A DNA stretch of 64,000 nt from Synergistaceae bacterium (GCA_031267575.1 JAIRYN010000017.1:48453-112452), one strand, 5' to 3'. Shown: positions 16,773 to 25,843, counted from the first letter of the stretch. Notes: generated from the sequence alone by a model not told the origin. A program made the numbers and translations.

Positions 16773-18038
16773 TTGAACAAGCGAAAGATACTGTTTATTA
16801 CAACGCGGCTCTTTGATCCTCCCGATAGTGGCCGGAAGGTTTCTTTGTATCATTATTGCAGAGGACTACACGATGTCTATGATTACGAGATTTATCAGTA
16901 CAGCTTTTTAGAATCGGGGCAAAAAAAAGCAGACGCCGAAAAACGTCCTTCATTTATCGAAGAGATCGTAACGGCGAGCGGTGTCAATTTTATTGGGAAA
17001 TTGAAAAATTTTATTGCTCTGTCGTTGTTCGGCAAAAAGTTTCCATTTCAATGTTCTTTATACTATAGTCAAGAAAATGCAAAACGTATCGTGGAATATA
17101 TCGAAAAAGTAAAACCCGATGTCATCATTGTTGATATGATCAGGCTCGCGCAATACATATACGCATTTGAAAATTATAATGCGCTGAAAATATTTGATTG
17201 CGATGATCTACTCTCGAAAAGATATGAGCGTCAAATTCAAAATACGTCAAATCAGGCGCATTTTGCAGGGATGTATAGTAACGCTATGTTGTCCAGCATC
17301 AAAAATTTTATGAATCTTCCATTTGTCAGGAACGCGATACTGAGAGCCGAGATTAAGCGGCTAAAGATTTGGGAGCGTAAGTTTGCCGAGGTTTATGACA
17401 AAACAATTCTTGTTTCCGACACCGAAACGGAATACTTGAACGAGGTGTTGGGCGAACAAAAAGTTCACGCTATACCGACAGGTGTGGATGTGGAATTGTT
17501 TTCTCGCTTAACGGTAGCCAACAGAGACTGCGAAATGCTTTCTTTCGTTGGAAATTTCAATGTCGCCGCTAACATAGATAGCCTTGATATGATACTCAAT
17601 AAAATATTTCCGCTAATCAAACATAAGGTTACATTAAAGGTCATAGGCCATTGCCCAAAGAATATTGCCGAGAAATATTCCGGCAATGTAAACGTAAAAT
17701 TCACGGGGTTTGTAGACGACTTGCAGAGCGAGGTAACGAGTACAACAGTTTTTCTCTCCCCCATTGCTTATGGAAGCGGTATCAAAACGAAAATTCTCGA
17801 AGCGATGGCAATGAAGATGCCGGTCGTTACAAACAGCATCGGCGCTGAAAGTATATCTGCCGAAAACGGCAAATACTTTTTCGCTTATGACGATTATGCT
17901 GAGATTGCAAGGTGTGTTGACGATTTGTTGGACAACCCTGAAAACGCAATTGACGTAACCGAAAACGGATGTCGACTGGTTGCAGAGAAATACAACTGGC
18001 AATCGATTTGGGAAAATTTCAAGAAAATGGAATTATAG
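16773..18038 (+). CDS. Glycosyltransferase, GT4-like (GT-B fold)
   Basis: This is a predicted cytoplasmic sugar transferase. The N-terminus KRKILFITTRLFDPPDSGRKVSLYHY resembles the acceptor-side Rossmann half of GT4 enzymes. A hinge reads HAIPTGVDVELFS. The C-terminal half has VGNFNVAANIDSLDMI, VIGHCP and LSPIAYGSGIKTKILEAMAMKMPVV, with the Glu of the nucleotide-sugar-binding E-x7-E region. The start is taken as TTG 16773 after GAGGTG. It is AT-rich like its neighbours. It ends six bases before hddA. Donor and acceptor are unknown. Confidence 0.85.
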   Translation: MNKRKILFITTRLFDPPDSGRKVSLYHYCRGLHDVYDYEIYQYSFLESGQKKADAEKRPSFIEEIVTASGVNFIGKLKNFIALSLFGKKFPFQCSLYYSQENAKRIVEYIEKVKPDVIIVDMIRLAQYIYAFENYNALKIFDCDDLLSKRYERQIQNTSNQAHFAGMYSNAMLSSIKNFMNLPFVRNAILRAEIKRLKIWERKFAEVYDKTILVSDTETEYLNEVLGEQKVHAIPTGVDVELFSRLTVANRDCEMLSFVGNFNVAANIDSLDMILNKIFPLIKHKVTLKVIGHCPKNIAEKYSGNVNVKFTGFVDDLQSEVTSTTVFLSPIAYGSGIKTKILEAMAMKMPVVTNSIGAESISAENGKYFFAYDDYAEIARCVDDLLDNPENAIDVTENGCRLVAEKYNWQSIWENFKKMEL

Positions 18039-18044
18039 ATAAAT

Positions 18045-19040
18045 ATGATTATCACGAAAACCCCGTTTCGTATGTCGTTTTTCGGAGGTGGAACGGATAT
18101 GCAGGAGTTTTTCAGTCGGCATAACGGTGCGGTCATATCGACCACCTTTGATAAATACTGCTACGTAACGGTCAGGCATTTGCCGCCATTCTTCGATTAC
18201 GCCTCTGAGCTTGTTTACTCGCATATAGAGCGCGTTTCAACGCAATCGGATATTGAGCATCCAGCGATTCGCGAGGCGATGAAACTACTTGATATGCACG
18301 ATATTCGGCTGACATATGAGGCTGATTTGCCGGCGCGCACCGGGCTTGGAACAAGCAGTTCGTTCGCATTGGGAATGTTGAACGCGTTTCATACTTTGAA
18401 AGGGCAATATATTGACAAGCGGAAACTTGCCGATGAGGCGATTTATTTGGAGCGCACTTTATGCAAGGAAACTGGAGGTTGGCAGGACCAAATTGCGGCG
18501 GCGTTTGGCGGATTGAATCGCATAGAGTTTTCGAACGGCGGATACAGCGTGACGCCGATTATCATAAGCAAAGAGCGAAAGCAGTTGCTCAACGATAATC
18601 TACTGTTGTTCTTTACCGGGTTCGCGAGGTGCTCATCGGATATTCAAAGGACTGTTGTCTCGAAGATTAGCGACAATACAGATAATCTCTTGGCTGCATA
18701 CGAACTCGTAAACGAGGCAGAGCACGTGCTGCAAGATCATAAAAGAGATTTGGACGAATTTGGCGGATTGCTTGACAAAGCGTGGCAGTTAAAGCGCCAG
18801 CAGAGCGACAATATTTCTACGAGCCATATTGACACGTTGTATAAGACCGCGGTATCGGCAGGCGCGTTAGGCGGCAAGTTGCTCGGTGCGGGTGGTGGCG
18901 GATTTTTGCTGTTTTATGTAGTGAACGGCAAACGTCAGAATGTGCTCAATGCGCTTGGTAATTTGATGAATGTACCGTTTCGATTCGAAAACACGGGAAC
19001 GCAGGTGCTGTATTATGCGCCGGAGGAATATACCTTTTGA
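18045..19040 (+). CDS. hddA: D-glycero-alpha-D-manno-heptose 7-phosphate kinase
   Basis: This is a GHMP-family kinase that phosphorylates C1 of heptose 7-phosphate in the GDP-heptose route. The N-terminus IITKTPFRMSFFGGGTDMQEFF is characteristic. The ATP-binding motif is PARTGLGTSSSFALG (about 91-105), followed by ETGGWQDQIAAAFGG. The third GHMP motif is KLLGAGGGGFLLFYV near the end. The length of 331 is normal. It overlaps gmhA by four bases. With gmhA, hddC and gmhB it forms a complete set for GDP-D-glycero-alpha-D-manno-heptose, known from S-layer and capsule glycans. Confidence 0.93.
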   Translation: MIITKTPFRMSFFGGGTDMQEFFSRHNGAVISTTFDKYCYVTVRHLPPFFDYASELVYSHIERVSTQSDIEHPAIREAMKLLDMHDIRLTYEADLPARTGLGTSSSFALGMLNAFHTLKGQYIDKRKLADEAIYLERTLCKETGGWQDQIAAAFGGLNRIEFSNGGYSVTPIIISKERKQLLNDNLLLFFTGFARCSSDIQRTVVSKISDNTDNLLAAYELVNEAEHVLQDHKRDLDEFGGLLDKAWQLKRQQSDNISTSHIDTLYKTAVSAGALGGKLLGAGGGGFLLFYVVNGKRQNVLNALGNLMNVPFRFENTGTQVLYYAPEEYTF

Positions 19041-19651
19041 ACGAGCTATTTGCGCGTTATCCTGTATTGTCGGTTTGCAAAAGCGAAATTGCTAAAGCGA
19101 TCGCAATATTGAAAACGGCGTTTCGCAGCGGGAATAAACTCTTGGTTGCGGGAAACGGCGGCAGTGCGGCCGATGCTCTGCATATAGTCGGCGAGTTGAT
19201 GAAAGGGTTCATAATGCCACGTAAGTTCACAGGGGCACAAAAAGCGAGATTCGCGCGATTGCCCGATTCCGAATACTTGGTCTCCAATTTGCAATCGGCG
19301 TTACCGGCAATATCGCTTATCAATGAGTCCGCGTTATCTACCGCGTTTGCTAACGACAATGCATCGGATCTGGTGTTTGCGCAACAAGTGTACGGGTTAG
19401 GCAATGGGGGTGATGTGTTTTGGGGAATCAGCACATCTGGTAATTCGAAAAATATCATCTTTGCAGCACAAACAGCGGCGGCAAAAGGCATGAAATTAAT
19501 CGGCTTAACCGGTGAATCCGGCGGCAGCTTAAAATCTTTGTGTGATGTGTGTATTCAGGTACCTGAGAAGAAGACTTACAAAATTCAAGAGTTGCATCTG
19601 CCGGTGTACCATGCGATTTGCCTTGAGCTTGAGAAGGAGTTTTTCGATTGA
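19037..19651 (+). CDS. gmhA: Sedoheptulose 7-phosphate isomerase
   Basis: GmhA turns sedoheptulose 7-phosphate into D-glycero-D-manno-heptose 7-phosphate, the first step of heptose synthesis. It is a SIS-domain protein: GNKLLVAGNGGSAADALHIVGELMKGF near 33-59, the loop VFWGISTSGNSKNI, and IGLTGESGG. QELHLPVYHAICLELEKEFF at the C-terminus carries the conserved histidine. It starts at TTG 19037, overlapping hddA by four bases, and itself overlaps hddC by four. This implies translational coupling. Confidence 0.93.
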   Translation: MNELFARYPVLSVCKSEIAKAIAILKTAFRSGNKLLVAGNGGSAADALHIVGELMKGFIMPRKFTGAQKARFARLPDSEYLVSNLQSALPAISLINESALSTAFANDNASDLVFAQQVYGLGNGGDVFWGISTSGNSKNIIFAAQTAAAKGMKLIGLTGESGGSLKSLCDVCIQVPEKKTYKIQELHLPVYHAICLELEKEFFD

Positions 19652-20340
19652 CGGCGATTGTGTTAGCAGGTGGGTTCGGAACGCGACTTCGGCACATTGT
19701 TCCCGATTTGCCCAAACCAATAGCGCCGGTTGCTGGGAAGCCGTTCCTGAGTTTCGTCCTCGACTGGTTATCGCGTAATGGCGTGACGCACACAATACTT
19801 GCGACCGGGTATTTGGCGGATAAGATCTCCGATTATTTCGGCGGCAGCTATTCCAATATGCGACTGTCGTACTCCGTCGAAACAACTCCGCTGCTTACTG
19901 GCGGAGCGGTCAAGAAAGCGTTGGGATTGTGCGATGACGACTCGGTGTTTGTGATAAACGGCGATACATATTTCGATGTGCCGTTGCCTGAAATGAAACG
20001 CCAGTTTGAGCTAACGAACGCGGACGCGATGCTTGCAGTCAAGGAAATGCGCGACTTTAAACGATACGGTACGCTGACGATCGACAATTGGCGTATCACT
20101 GAGTTTCGCGAAAAGGGACCTTGCGAGCGCGGTTTCATCAACGGTGGTGTTTGCATTTTGAAGCGTAGGCTGTTTGATGGGTTTCCCGCGGCGTTTTCTC
20201 TTGAGACTGATTTGTTCCTCAAGCACACGTATGACTTGGAACTTCGCGCCTATCCGTGCGAGGGGTACTTTATCGATATCGGCGTTCAGGAAGATTATGA
20301 ACGGGCGCAAGCCGAATTTGCAACGGAGGTTTTGTTGTGA
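19648..20340 (+). CDS. hddC: D-glycero-alpha-D-manno-heptose 1-phosphate guanylyltransferase
   Basis: This is a nucleotidyltransferase of the GT-A-like sugar-activating family. The signature is VLAGGFGTRLRHIVPDLPKPIAPVAGKPFL at residues 4-33, with the G-x-G-T-R-L nucleotide loop and a downstream lysine. NGDTYFDVPL holds the metal-binding aspartate, and GFINGGVCIL is typical of the subfamily. GTP is the probable donor because of the neighbouring hddA; the sequence alone does not exclude another NTP. It starts at TTG 19648 and overlaps the next gene by four bases. Confidence 0.9.
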   Translation: MTAIVLAGGFGTRLRHIVPDLPKPIAPVAGKPFLSFVLDWLSRNGVTHTILATGYLADKISDYFGGSYSNMRLSYSVETTPLLTGGAVKKALGLCDDDSVFVINGDTYFDVPLPEMKRQFELTNADAMLAVKEMRDFKRYGTLTIDNWRITEFREKGPCERGFINGGVCILKRRLFDGFPAAFSLETDLFLKHTYDLELRAYPCEGYFIDIGVQEDYERAQAEFATEVLL

Positions 20341-20765
20341 ATATTTTATGGAGAATTGCAAACAAGCTGTATAAATTAGGCTTTGCCGGGGGGGGGCATT
20401 TCTTCAAGTTGATTCAATGTGTACTGTACGCAAATTCTGTATCTGCCAAATGTACTATTGGTGCAGGTACGATATTTTATCATCGCGGACTAGGATGCGT
20501 CGTTCATGGTTCAGTAGTCATTGGTAATAATTGTACCGTATTTCAAAATGTGACCATGGGCAGTAAATGGTCGAATGGGATTTGCAAGGGCGGGGCGCCT
20601 ATTATCGGAAATAATGTGCTGATTGGCGCCGGCGCGGTTATACTGGGGAATATACGAGTTGGGAATAATGTAATAATTGGCGCAAACGCGGTGATATTAC
20701 AAGACATTCCCGATGATTCAATAGCTATTGGTGTACCCGCAAAGATTAAAAAGCGTGGATTATGA
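20337..20765 (+). CDS. Serine-acetyltransferase-like hexapeptide acyltransferase with internal G9 tract
   Basis: A 142-residue left-handed beta-helix protein. Hexapeptide repeats run from AKCTIGAGTIFYHRG through IGNNVLIGAGAVILGNIRVGNNVIIGANAVIL, ending DIPDDSIAIGVPAKI. FYHRGLGCVVHG carries the catalytic-type histidine seen in CysE-like acetyltransferases. In this context it most likely acylates a glycan precursor rather than serine, but that is inference. GTG at 20337 overlaps hddC by four bases. A run of nine G residues at 20388-20396, early in the frame, would kill the gene if its length changed by one. Confidence 0.85.
   Translation: MNILWRIANKLYKLGFAGGGHFFKLIQCVLYANSVSAKCTIGAGTIFYHRGLGCVVHGSVVIGNNCTVFQNVTMGSKWSNGICKGGAPIIGNNVLIGAGAVILGNIRVGNNVIIGANAVILQDIPDDSIAIGVPAKIKKRGL
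20388..20396 (+). repeat. Homopolymer G9 in an acyltransferase gene
   Basis: Nine consecutive G residues encode part of GFAGGGHFF near residue 18. The gene is in the ON frame as sequenced. Tracts of this length in surface-glycan genes are classical slippage switches in other bacteria. Confidence 0.9.
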
Positions 20766-20768
20766 GCA

Positions 20769-21260
20769 ATGGCTAAAAATAAAGCGGCATTTTTCGATCG
20801 AGATGGAACAATTAACGTGGATACCGTGCATACGTATAAGACGGAGGAACTGCGATTTATCGTTGGCGTTCCGGAACTGATACGCAGATACAACGATAAG
20901 GGTTTTCTCGTTATTGTGATAACAAATCAGTCGGGTATTGCGCGCGGATTGTTTACAGAGACTGATATGCGCAAATTTCACGAGTATATGAATTGGAGAT
21001 TGAATAACGAGTATGGCGCACACATCGACGCTTTTTATTTCTGTCCGCATCATCCAGATTTCACCGGAGATTGCGAATGTCGTAAACCAAAACCCGGTTT
21101 GATACAGCAAGCGATTCGGGATTTCAATATCTGTGTCGAGCAAAGCGTTATGTTTGGAGATAGTGACAGTGATGTAAAAGCCGCGACGGCAACGGGAGTA
21201 CGTGCTGTTTTAATCAATAGTTTGCACGTCGGAGGCGTAGATGAAAAAACACTTAACTAG
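20769..21260 (+). CDS. gmhB: D-glycero-D-manno-heptose 1,7-bisphosphate 7-phosphatase
   Basis: This is a HAD-superfamily phosphatase that removes the 7-phosphate before nucleotide activation. The catalytic motif AAFFDRDGTIN (residues 6-16) has the DxD nucleophile pair. ITNQSGIARGLFT is motif II. The zinc-binding cluster is CPHHPDFTGDCECRKPKPG, with the family's Cys-x-His and Cys-x-Cys ligands. GDSDSDVKAATATG is the last motif. The length of 163 is slightly short but complete. Its end overlaps the next gene by 20 bases. Confidence 0.93.
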   Translation: MAKNKAAFFDRDGTINVDTVHTYKTEELRFIVGVPELIRRYNDKGFLVIVITNQSGIARGLFTETDMRKFHEYMNWRLNNEYGAHIDAFYFCPHHPDFTGDCECRKPKPGLIQQAIRDFNICVEQSVMFGDSDSDVKAATATGVRAVLINSLHVGGVDEKTLN

Positions 21261-21789
21261 CATACTCGGTGGCTTTTTATACGTATTCATCAACTATTTT
21301 GTCGCGTACATCCCTATCTGGTTCATTCGCAAAATGTTTTATAGAATGCTCGGTATGAAGATTGGGAAGCATTCGCGAATTATGATGGGCACAACGGTGA
21401 CGATTCCGTGGAATATTAAAATCGGCGAGAATACTTACATAAACGAGTTTTCGTACATAGATGGGCGGGGAGGGGTATATATTGGCAATAATTGTACACT
21501 CGCTCTGTACTCGATGGTTATAACCGCTGCGCACAGTACAACCGCTCCGGATTTCGCGCTCGTTCGGGAACCGGTGGTAATAAACGACAATGTCTGGATA
21601 TCGGCACGAGCAATTGTGCTAAATGGTTGTATTCTGGGAAAAGGTTGCATACTTGCAGCAAACAGCACAGTTAAACCGCATACAGTGTTAAAAGAAAACA
21701 CCATCTACTCAGGCGTTCCGGCGAAAGAAGTGAAAACGATAGAACGTCCCGATATTACACCGGCTGTTTGGAAGCCGTGGTTTAGATGA
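21241..21789 (+). CDS. Hexapeptide-repeat acyltransferase (maltose/galactoside O-acetyltransferase-like)
   Basis: 182 residues. A hydrophobic N-terminal stretch FLYVFINYFVAYIPIWFIRKMFYRMLG precedes hexapeptide repeats such as IGKHSRIMMGTTVTIPWNIKIGENTYINEF. ITAAHSTTAPDF carries the probable catalytic His. The end IYSGVPAKEVKTI is typical of WcaF/NodL-like enzymes. It overlaps gmhB by 20 bases. It probably O-acylates a sugar of the glycan made here; the substrate is unknown. Confidence 0.85.
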   Translation: MKKHLTSILGGFLYVFINYFVAYIPIWFIRKMFYRMLGMKIGKHSRIMMGTTVTIPWNIKIGENTYINEFSYIDGRGGVYIGNNCTLALYSMVITAAHSTTAPDFALVREPVVINDNVWISARAIVLNGCILGKGCILAANSTVKPHTVLKENTIYSGVPAKEVKTIERPDITPAVWKPWFR

Positions 21790-21796
21790 GGAGAAT

Positions 21797-22834
21797 ATGA
21801 GGAAATTAGCGATAAACGGAAAGTTTTTATTTCGTAGGCATACAGGTGTAGAGCGATATTGTCTTGAAATTGTAAAATCGCTTGACACATTTGTGAAACC
21901 TGGAGCGGCGGAGTTAATTATTCCGAAAGGAATGAAGCACGACTTAATTCTAGAAAATATAGAAATAGTAGAATATGGCAAATCGCGAAGTTTGGTATTT
22001 TGGGAGCACATTATCTTTGGAATGTATTTAGTCGCGCATAATCGTTTAGGTCTTTCACTTGGGAATACTATGCCACTTTTTTCTCGCAATTGCATTGTGG
22101 CACTCCATGATGTAAACAGCAAAGTAAACCCGCAATTTTTCCCTATAATAACGCGGATTTGGACACAACTGAAATCTTGGTACGCGTGCAAATCTGCAAA
22201 GTATTTGATCACAGTGTCGCAGTTTTCCAAGATGGAAATAATGCGAAACTACGACGTAAAAGCGGAACGTGTCAGCGTCATTTACTCCGCGTGGCAGCAT
22301 TATCAACAAATAGGTACTGATCTGGTCATTCTTGATAAACTGAACTTGACCGCAGGTGCATATTTTCTCACAGTTGGGTCAGTTTCTAGAAATAAGAACT
22401 TCTTATGGGTTGAAATGGTCGCTAAAAATAACCCTGATAAGTTGTTCGTTATTGCCGGCAGGCGTGATAAGCGTTTTGGCAGTGAGCAGTTTACATCCGC
22501 AAACTTGCTTTACGTCGGTTTTTTGACGGATTCCGAGATTAAAGCTCTTATGGCAAATTGTAAAGCGTTTTTGTTTCCGTCACTTTACGAGGGGTTTGGG
22601 CTTCCACCTCTGGAGGCTCTGTCTGTTGGCGCAAACGTAATCTGCTCCAACGCTTCTTGTTTGCCCGAAATCTATGCTGATTCAGTTCGTTATATCGACC
22701 CTAATCGCTATGACTACGATTTAGACGAAGTGTTAAACAGTGTCGTCTCCGCACCTAACGATACGTTAGAGAAATATTCTTTTGAGAAATCGGCAAAAGC
22801 AGTTTATGAACTGGTAAAGCAGATGAAGGGATAG
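21797..22834 (+). CDS. Glycosyltransferase, GT4-like
   Basis: This is a GT-B-fold enzyme of 345 residues. The N-terminus KLAINGKFLFRRHTGVERYCLEIV is the common GT4 opening (mannosyltransferase-like, with the G-V-E-R loop). The C-terminal half has LTVGSVSRNKNF and FPSLYEGFGLPPLEAL, with the E-x7-E nucleotide-sugar contacts, followed by SNASCLPEIYADSVRYIDP. It closely resembles the glycosyltransferase at 24423-25493, suggesting duplication and divergence. AGGAGA is seven bases before ATG 21797. Sugar specificity cannot be read from the sequence. Confidence 0.88.
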   Translation: MRKLAINGKFLFRRHTGVERYCLEIVKSLDTFVKPGAAELIIPKGMKHDLILENIEIVEYGKSRSLVFWEHIIFGMYLVAHNRLGLSLGNTMPLFSRNCIVALHDVNSKVNPQFFPIITRIWTQLKSWYACKSAKYLITVSQFSKMEIMRNYDVKAERVSVIYSAWQHYQQIGTDLVILDKLNLTAGAYFLTVGSVSRNKNFLWVEMVAKNNPDKLFVIAGRRDKRFGSEQFTSANLLYVGFLTDSEIKALMANCKAFLFPSLYEGFGLPPLEALSVGANVICSNASCLPEIYADSVRYIDPNRYDYDLDEVLNSVVSAPNDTLEKYSFEKSAKAVYELVKQMKG

Positions 22835-22839
22835 TTGAT

Positions 22840-24189
22840 ATGCCACAACAGGAAGCACACGACATTGGCATAATACAACAGAGTATCTTACCTATGACAC
22901 GTATAAGCATGTCATACGCGACATTTTGGTTAGGATGCTTTTTGTTGCCGTATGACGCCTTTAGATGGGCTATGCCGTCTGTCTACAGGCCGGTATGCAT
23001 CTATTCCTTTGCAATGTCCATATTACTGGCGGTTCTAGAACAGAAAAAACTTAACGTCAACAAAGGAATTGTCTACTTGTTTCTTTTTTCAGAATTTGCG
23101 CTATTGAGTTCTCCAATTATATCCAAGATATACGGTTATCCAGACGATTCGTCGTACATTGAGCTATTTACAACATTGTCATGTATGTTAGTCACGTTCA
23201 TCGCGCTTCACATAAATTTTGCTCAAATAGCGAAAAGAAACTCGGCGCAGAGCTACTGCGATATTATAATGCGAATTATCGGGGTAGCGTACTCTTTACC
23301 GATAATTATCGCCATAATTGACGCTTTATCAATTTATAAACTGTTACCAATGACAGTACATGCCATTATTCAGCAAGTGTTCGGTGGTTGGCAGTTAGGA
23401 CGCCCAGTTGGTACAACGGCAGAGGCGTCATGGTTAGCGAGTCACATGCTCTTTGCGTTTTGTTGCTATTTGTACCTTGCGATGCGTCATAATGGAAAAT
23501 ATCGAGTACGATGTATCGCTTCGGCAGCATTGTTTTTGCTCACGCAATCACTGCAGGGGGTAGGGTTATTTGCGATAGGTTGCCTGATATTTGTCTTTTT
23601 ATATGCGCGAACAATCAAAAATGGCGCAAAAGTAATAAGAGCTATAATAAAAGTTCTTGTTTTGGTGGCCTTTGTTTGTTACATTTTTTACAAGTTGCTC
23701 ATGCTGAATCCGGAGACTTATTTTGCTAGCAGAGTACTCAACTTTAGTAATCTAAATCGACTGCTCAGCAACGAGGGGTCTTCTTTTGTTCGGATTATCG
23801 GTGCTTTAATAAATGTACCGATATTTGCGGAAAACCAACTATTTGGCATCGGTGGTTTTGGGCATTATTACCTTGTGGAGGATTATATCAGGAAATACTT
23901 TCCTACGGCAATTAGATTTGCAAGCATGACCCGAAACTCCTCAATTACACTTTATTTAAGAATACTGGCCGAGCACGGTTTATTAGGTGGACTGTTATAC
24001 TACAATTTCTTTTTTTACTGCTTGAAACGAACACGGCATATTGTCCAATTCAAATATTCCGCACTTGTTCTCTTCTGGATTTCTATTAGTTTAGCGTTAA
24101 ATTTCCAGTTTGCTTCCTATGCCTATACATTACCCTTAGTAGCGTTAGCTTTTGTTATGGATATTCCGCAGATGACGGAAAATGTGTAG
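22840..24189 (+). CDS. O-antigen polymerase/ligase-like membrane protein (Wzy-type)
   Basis: 449 residues with about ten to twelve hydrophobic segments. A long loop near residues 290-370 contains NEGSSFVRIIGALINVPIFAENQLFGIGGFGHYY, typical of the Wzy/O-antigen ligase superfamily, where such a loop lies outside the membrane. It starts five bases after the preceding glycosyltransferase. With the Wzz-like protein at 15496 it suggests a Wzy-dependent glycan. No Wzx flippase is in the window. Polymerase versus ligase cannot be decided by eye. Confidence 0.75.
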   Translation: MPQQEAHDIGIIQQSILPMTRISMSYATFWLGCFLLPYDAFRWAMPSVYRPVCIYSFAMSILLAVLEQKKLNVNKGIVYLFLFSEFALLSSPIISKIYGYPDDSSYIELFTTLSCMLVTFIALHINFAQIAKRNSAQSYCDIIMRIIGVAYSLPIIIAIIDALSIYKLLPMTVHAIIQQVFGGWQLGRPVGTTAEASWLASHMLFAFCCYLYLAMRHNGKYRVRCIASAALFLLTQSLQGVGLFAIGCLIFVFLYARTIKNGAKVIRAIIKVLVLVAFVCYIFYKLLMLNPETYFASRVLNFSNLNRLLSNEGSSFVRIIGALINVPIFAENQLFGIGGFGHYYLVEDYIRKYFPTAIRFASMTRNSSITLYLRILAEHGLLGGLLYYNFFFYCLKRTRHIVQFKYSALVLFWISISLALNFQFASYAYTLPLVALAFVMDIPQMTENV

Positions 24190-24422
24190 CGATGGAACGC
24201 GAATGAGACAGATTTTGGCATAAAGAACGGTAAAACGGGATGGTTGTTGGTACTGGCAACGGAACAAGCGATATTGATATCCCCAATGGAAACATTACCT
24301 GTGCTGGGCGCATTGAGTGAGGGATTTCAAGGCGATGAGCAAGAGCGGAGCCACTGGAGAAGCGATAAGAATTATTGCATTATATATAGTGGATTCTTGC
24401 AGATGATACGGAGGTAAACGAT
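24190..24422. other. Gap inside glycan island, no intact gene
   Basis: 233 bp that do not contain a supportable gene. Short open stretches exist in several frames, broken by stops, so a decayed gene fragment is possible. The last 15 bases hold the GGAGG-type ribosome binding site for the next glycosyltransferase. Confidence 0.5.
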
Positions 24423-25493
24423 TTGAAAATCAAAAAATATGTGTACGACGGCTTCTTTCTCAGTAAAAAGGTAACGGGGGCTGAACGTTATGCCACTGAA
24501 ATATTAAGGCACATAGATGAGTTGTTGACAGACGGGAAAATAAAGATTATCCTTTTTACGAATACCGATCCAGACTTTCCTTTAATGAACATAGAAATTG
24601 TAAAATGCCGTTATATAGCGAAGAAAAGGTTTAAGTTGGCATGCCAGTTTTATGCGATAAAGAATCGCGCCTCCATCATAAGCTTAGTGCCTGAAGTATA
24701 TCCACTTCAATGCACAGTCATCGTGGCGGTTCACGATATTCATGACATCGTGACACATTTTGACAATTTGCGCAATTCGTTTTATGTAAAACTTAAGCGA
24801 TGGGTGAAATTGTTTCTTCTATGCAAAATATCGAAACACGTAATTGTCGTCAGCGAAACAGAGAAACAGAATGTGATTAAGCACTACAAACTACCGCCGG
24901 ACAAGGTTACCGTCATGTATTCGGCATGGAACCACGTTTTAGAGATAAAAGACGATGAGTGCGTTTTCGATAGGCACCCATTCCTTAAACGCGGCGAATA
25001 TTTTCTTGCTACATCAACACTGGCTAAATCAAAGAATTTTGCATGGATAATAGAAGCCGCAAAACACAACCCACAAAGCCAATTTATTATTACCGGCTGG
25101 ACTGACTCGTTCAAATTCTTCGGGATAAAGTCGTTTGATAACGGTGGCCTTAACAACGTGAACCATTTGGGGTACGTCAGCGATGGGGAGCTTGTGTCGC
25201 TTATGAAGCATTGCCGCGCGTTTTTGTTTCCAAGCCTTTATGAGGGATTCGGCTTGCCGCCGCTCGAGGCGTTGGGCTTGGGGGCAAAGGACGTGGTCGT
25301 TTCTAACGCGACGTGTCTACCGGAAATATACGGTGGCAACCCACCCTCCGTACATTTTATTGACCCTAAAGATTTTAACGTGGATTTGGAAAAGCTACTG
25401 GCGGAACCCGTTGCGCCGCCGGAAAACCTGCTTAGTAAATACGACTGGGATAAATCAGCAAAAAAGCTATATGAGCTACTGGAGAGATTGTAA
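24423..25493 (+). CDS. Glycosyltransferase, GT4-like (paralog of 21797-22834)
   Basis: 356 residues. The N-terminus KKYVYDGFFLSKKVTGAERYATEIL has the GT4 G-A-E-R loop. The C-terminal half has FLATSTLAKSKNF, FPSLYEGFGLPPLEALGLGA and SNATCLPEIYGGNPPSVHFIDP. It parallels the gene at 21797 along the whole C-terminal half, down to the closing KSAKKLYELL. The start is TTG 24423 after GGAGG. It probably transfers a related sugar onto the same lipid-linked glycan. Confidence 0.88.
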   Translation: MKIKKYVYDGFFLSKKVTGAERYATEILRHIDELLTDGKIKIILFTNTDPDFPLMNIEIVKCRYIAKKRFKLACQFYAIKNRASIISLVPEVYPLQCTVIVAVHDIHDIVTHFDNLRNSFYVKLKRWVKLFLLCKISKHVIVVSETEKQNVIKHYKLPPDKVTVMYSAWNHVLEIKDDECVFDRHPFLKRGEYFLATSTLAKSKNFAWIIEAAKHNPQSQFIITGWTDSFKFFGIKSFDNGGLNNVNHLGYVSDGELVSLMKHCRAFLFPSLYEGFGLPPLEALGLGAKDVVVSNATCLPEIYGGNPPSVHFIDPKDFNVDLEKLLAEPVAPPENLLSKYDWDKSAKKLYELLERL

Positions 25494-25843
25494 CACAGTT
25501 CTGGCAAGCAATCAAAAAACGCACAGACTATCTAGGCCAAAATCGCAGACGCAGAACTCTATCTGGTCTGCTTAAGTTTCTAAAGCGTATCATCAAGCAG
25601 CTGCTCTCGGCGATAGTACAAAAAGCGACTGCAGAAATTGCGGCGAACAAGGTACGGATACAAGCATTGTCTCAGACGGATATCGACTTGGTTATCTTAT
25701 TTCGCAGACAATAAAATCAAACTCTCGTATGCCGCAAGTATTGAAGGTTGGAATAATAAGGTTGGAATAATGTGGAAACTTTTCGCAGCAATGACGTGAA
25801 TTTCTTCAAAAAAGACTTTATACATCATCTGGGAGGTATATCA
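25494..25843. other. Gap with an open but start-less frame
   Basis: From 25497 to 25709 one frame is open and encodes a basic, helical-looking tail (FLKRIIKQLLSAIVQKATAEIAA, split here by its lysines), but no start codon with a ribosome binding site precedes it. It may be a remnant. At 25744-25770 there is a short duplication of AAGGTTGGAATAAT. ATG 25772 is open into the next gene, but the better start is 25844. Confidence 0.45.
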
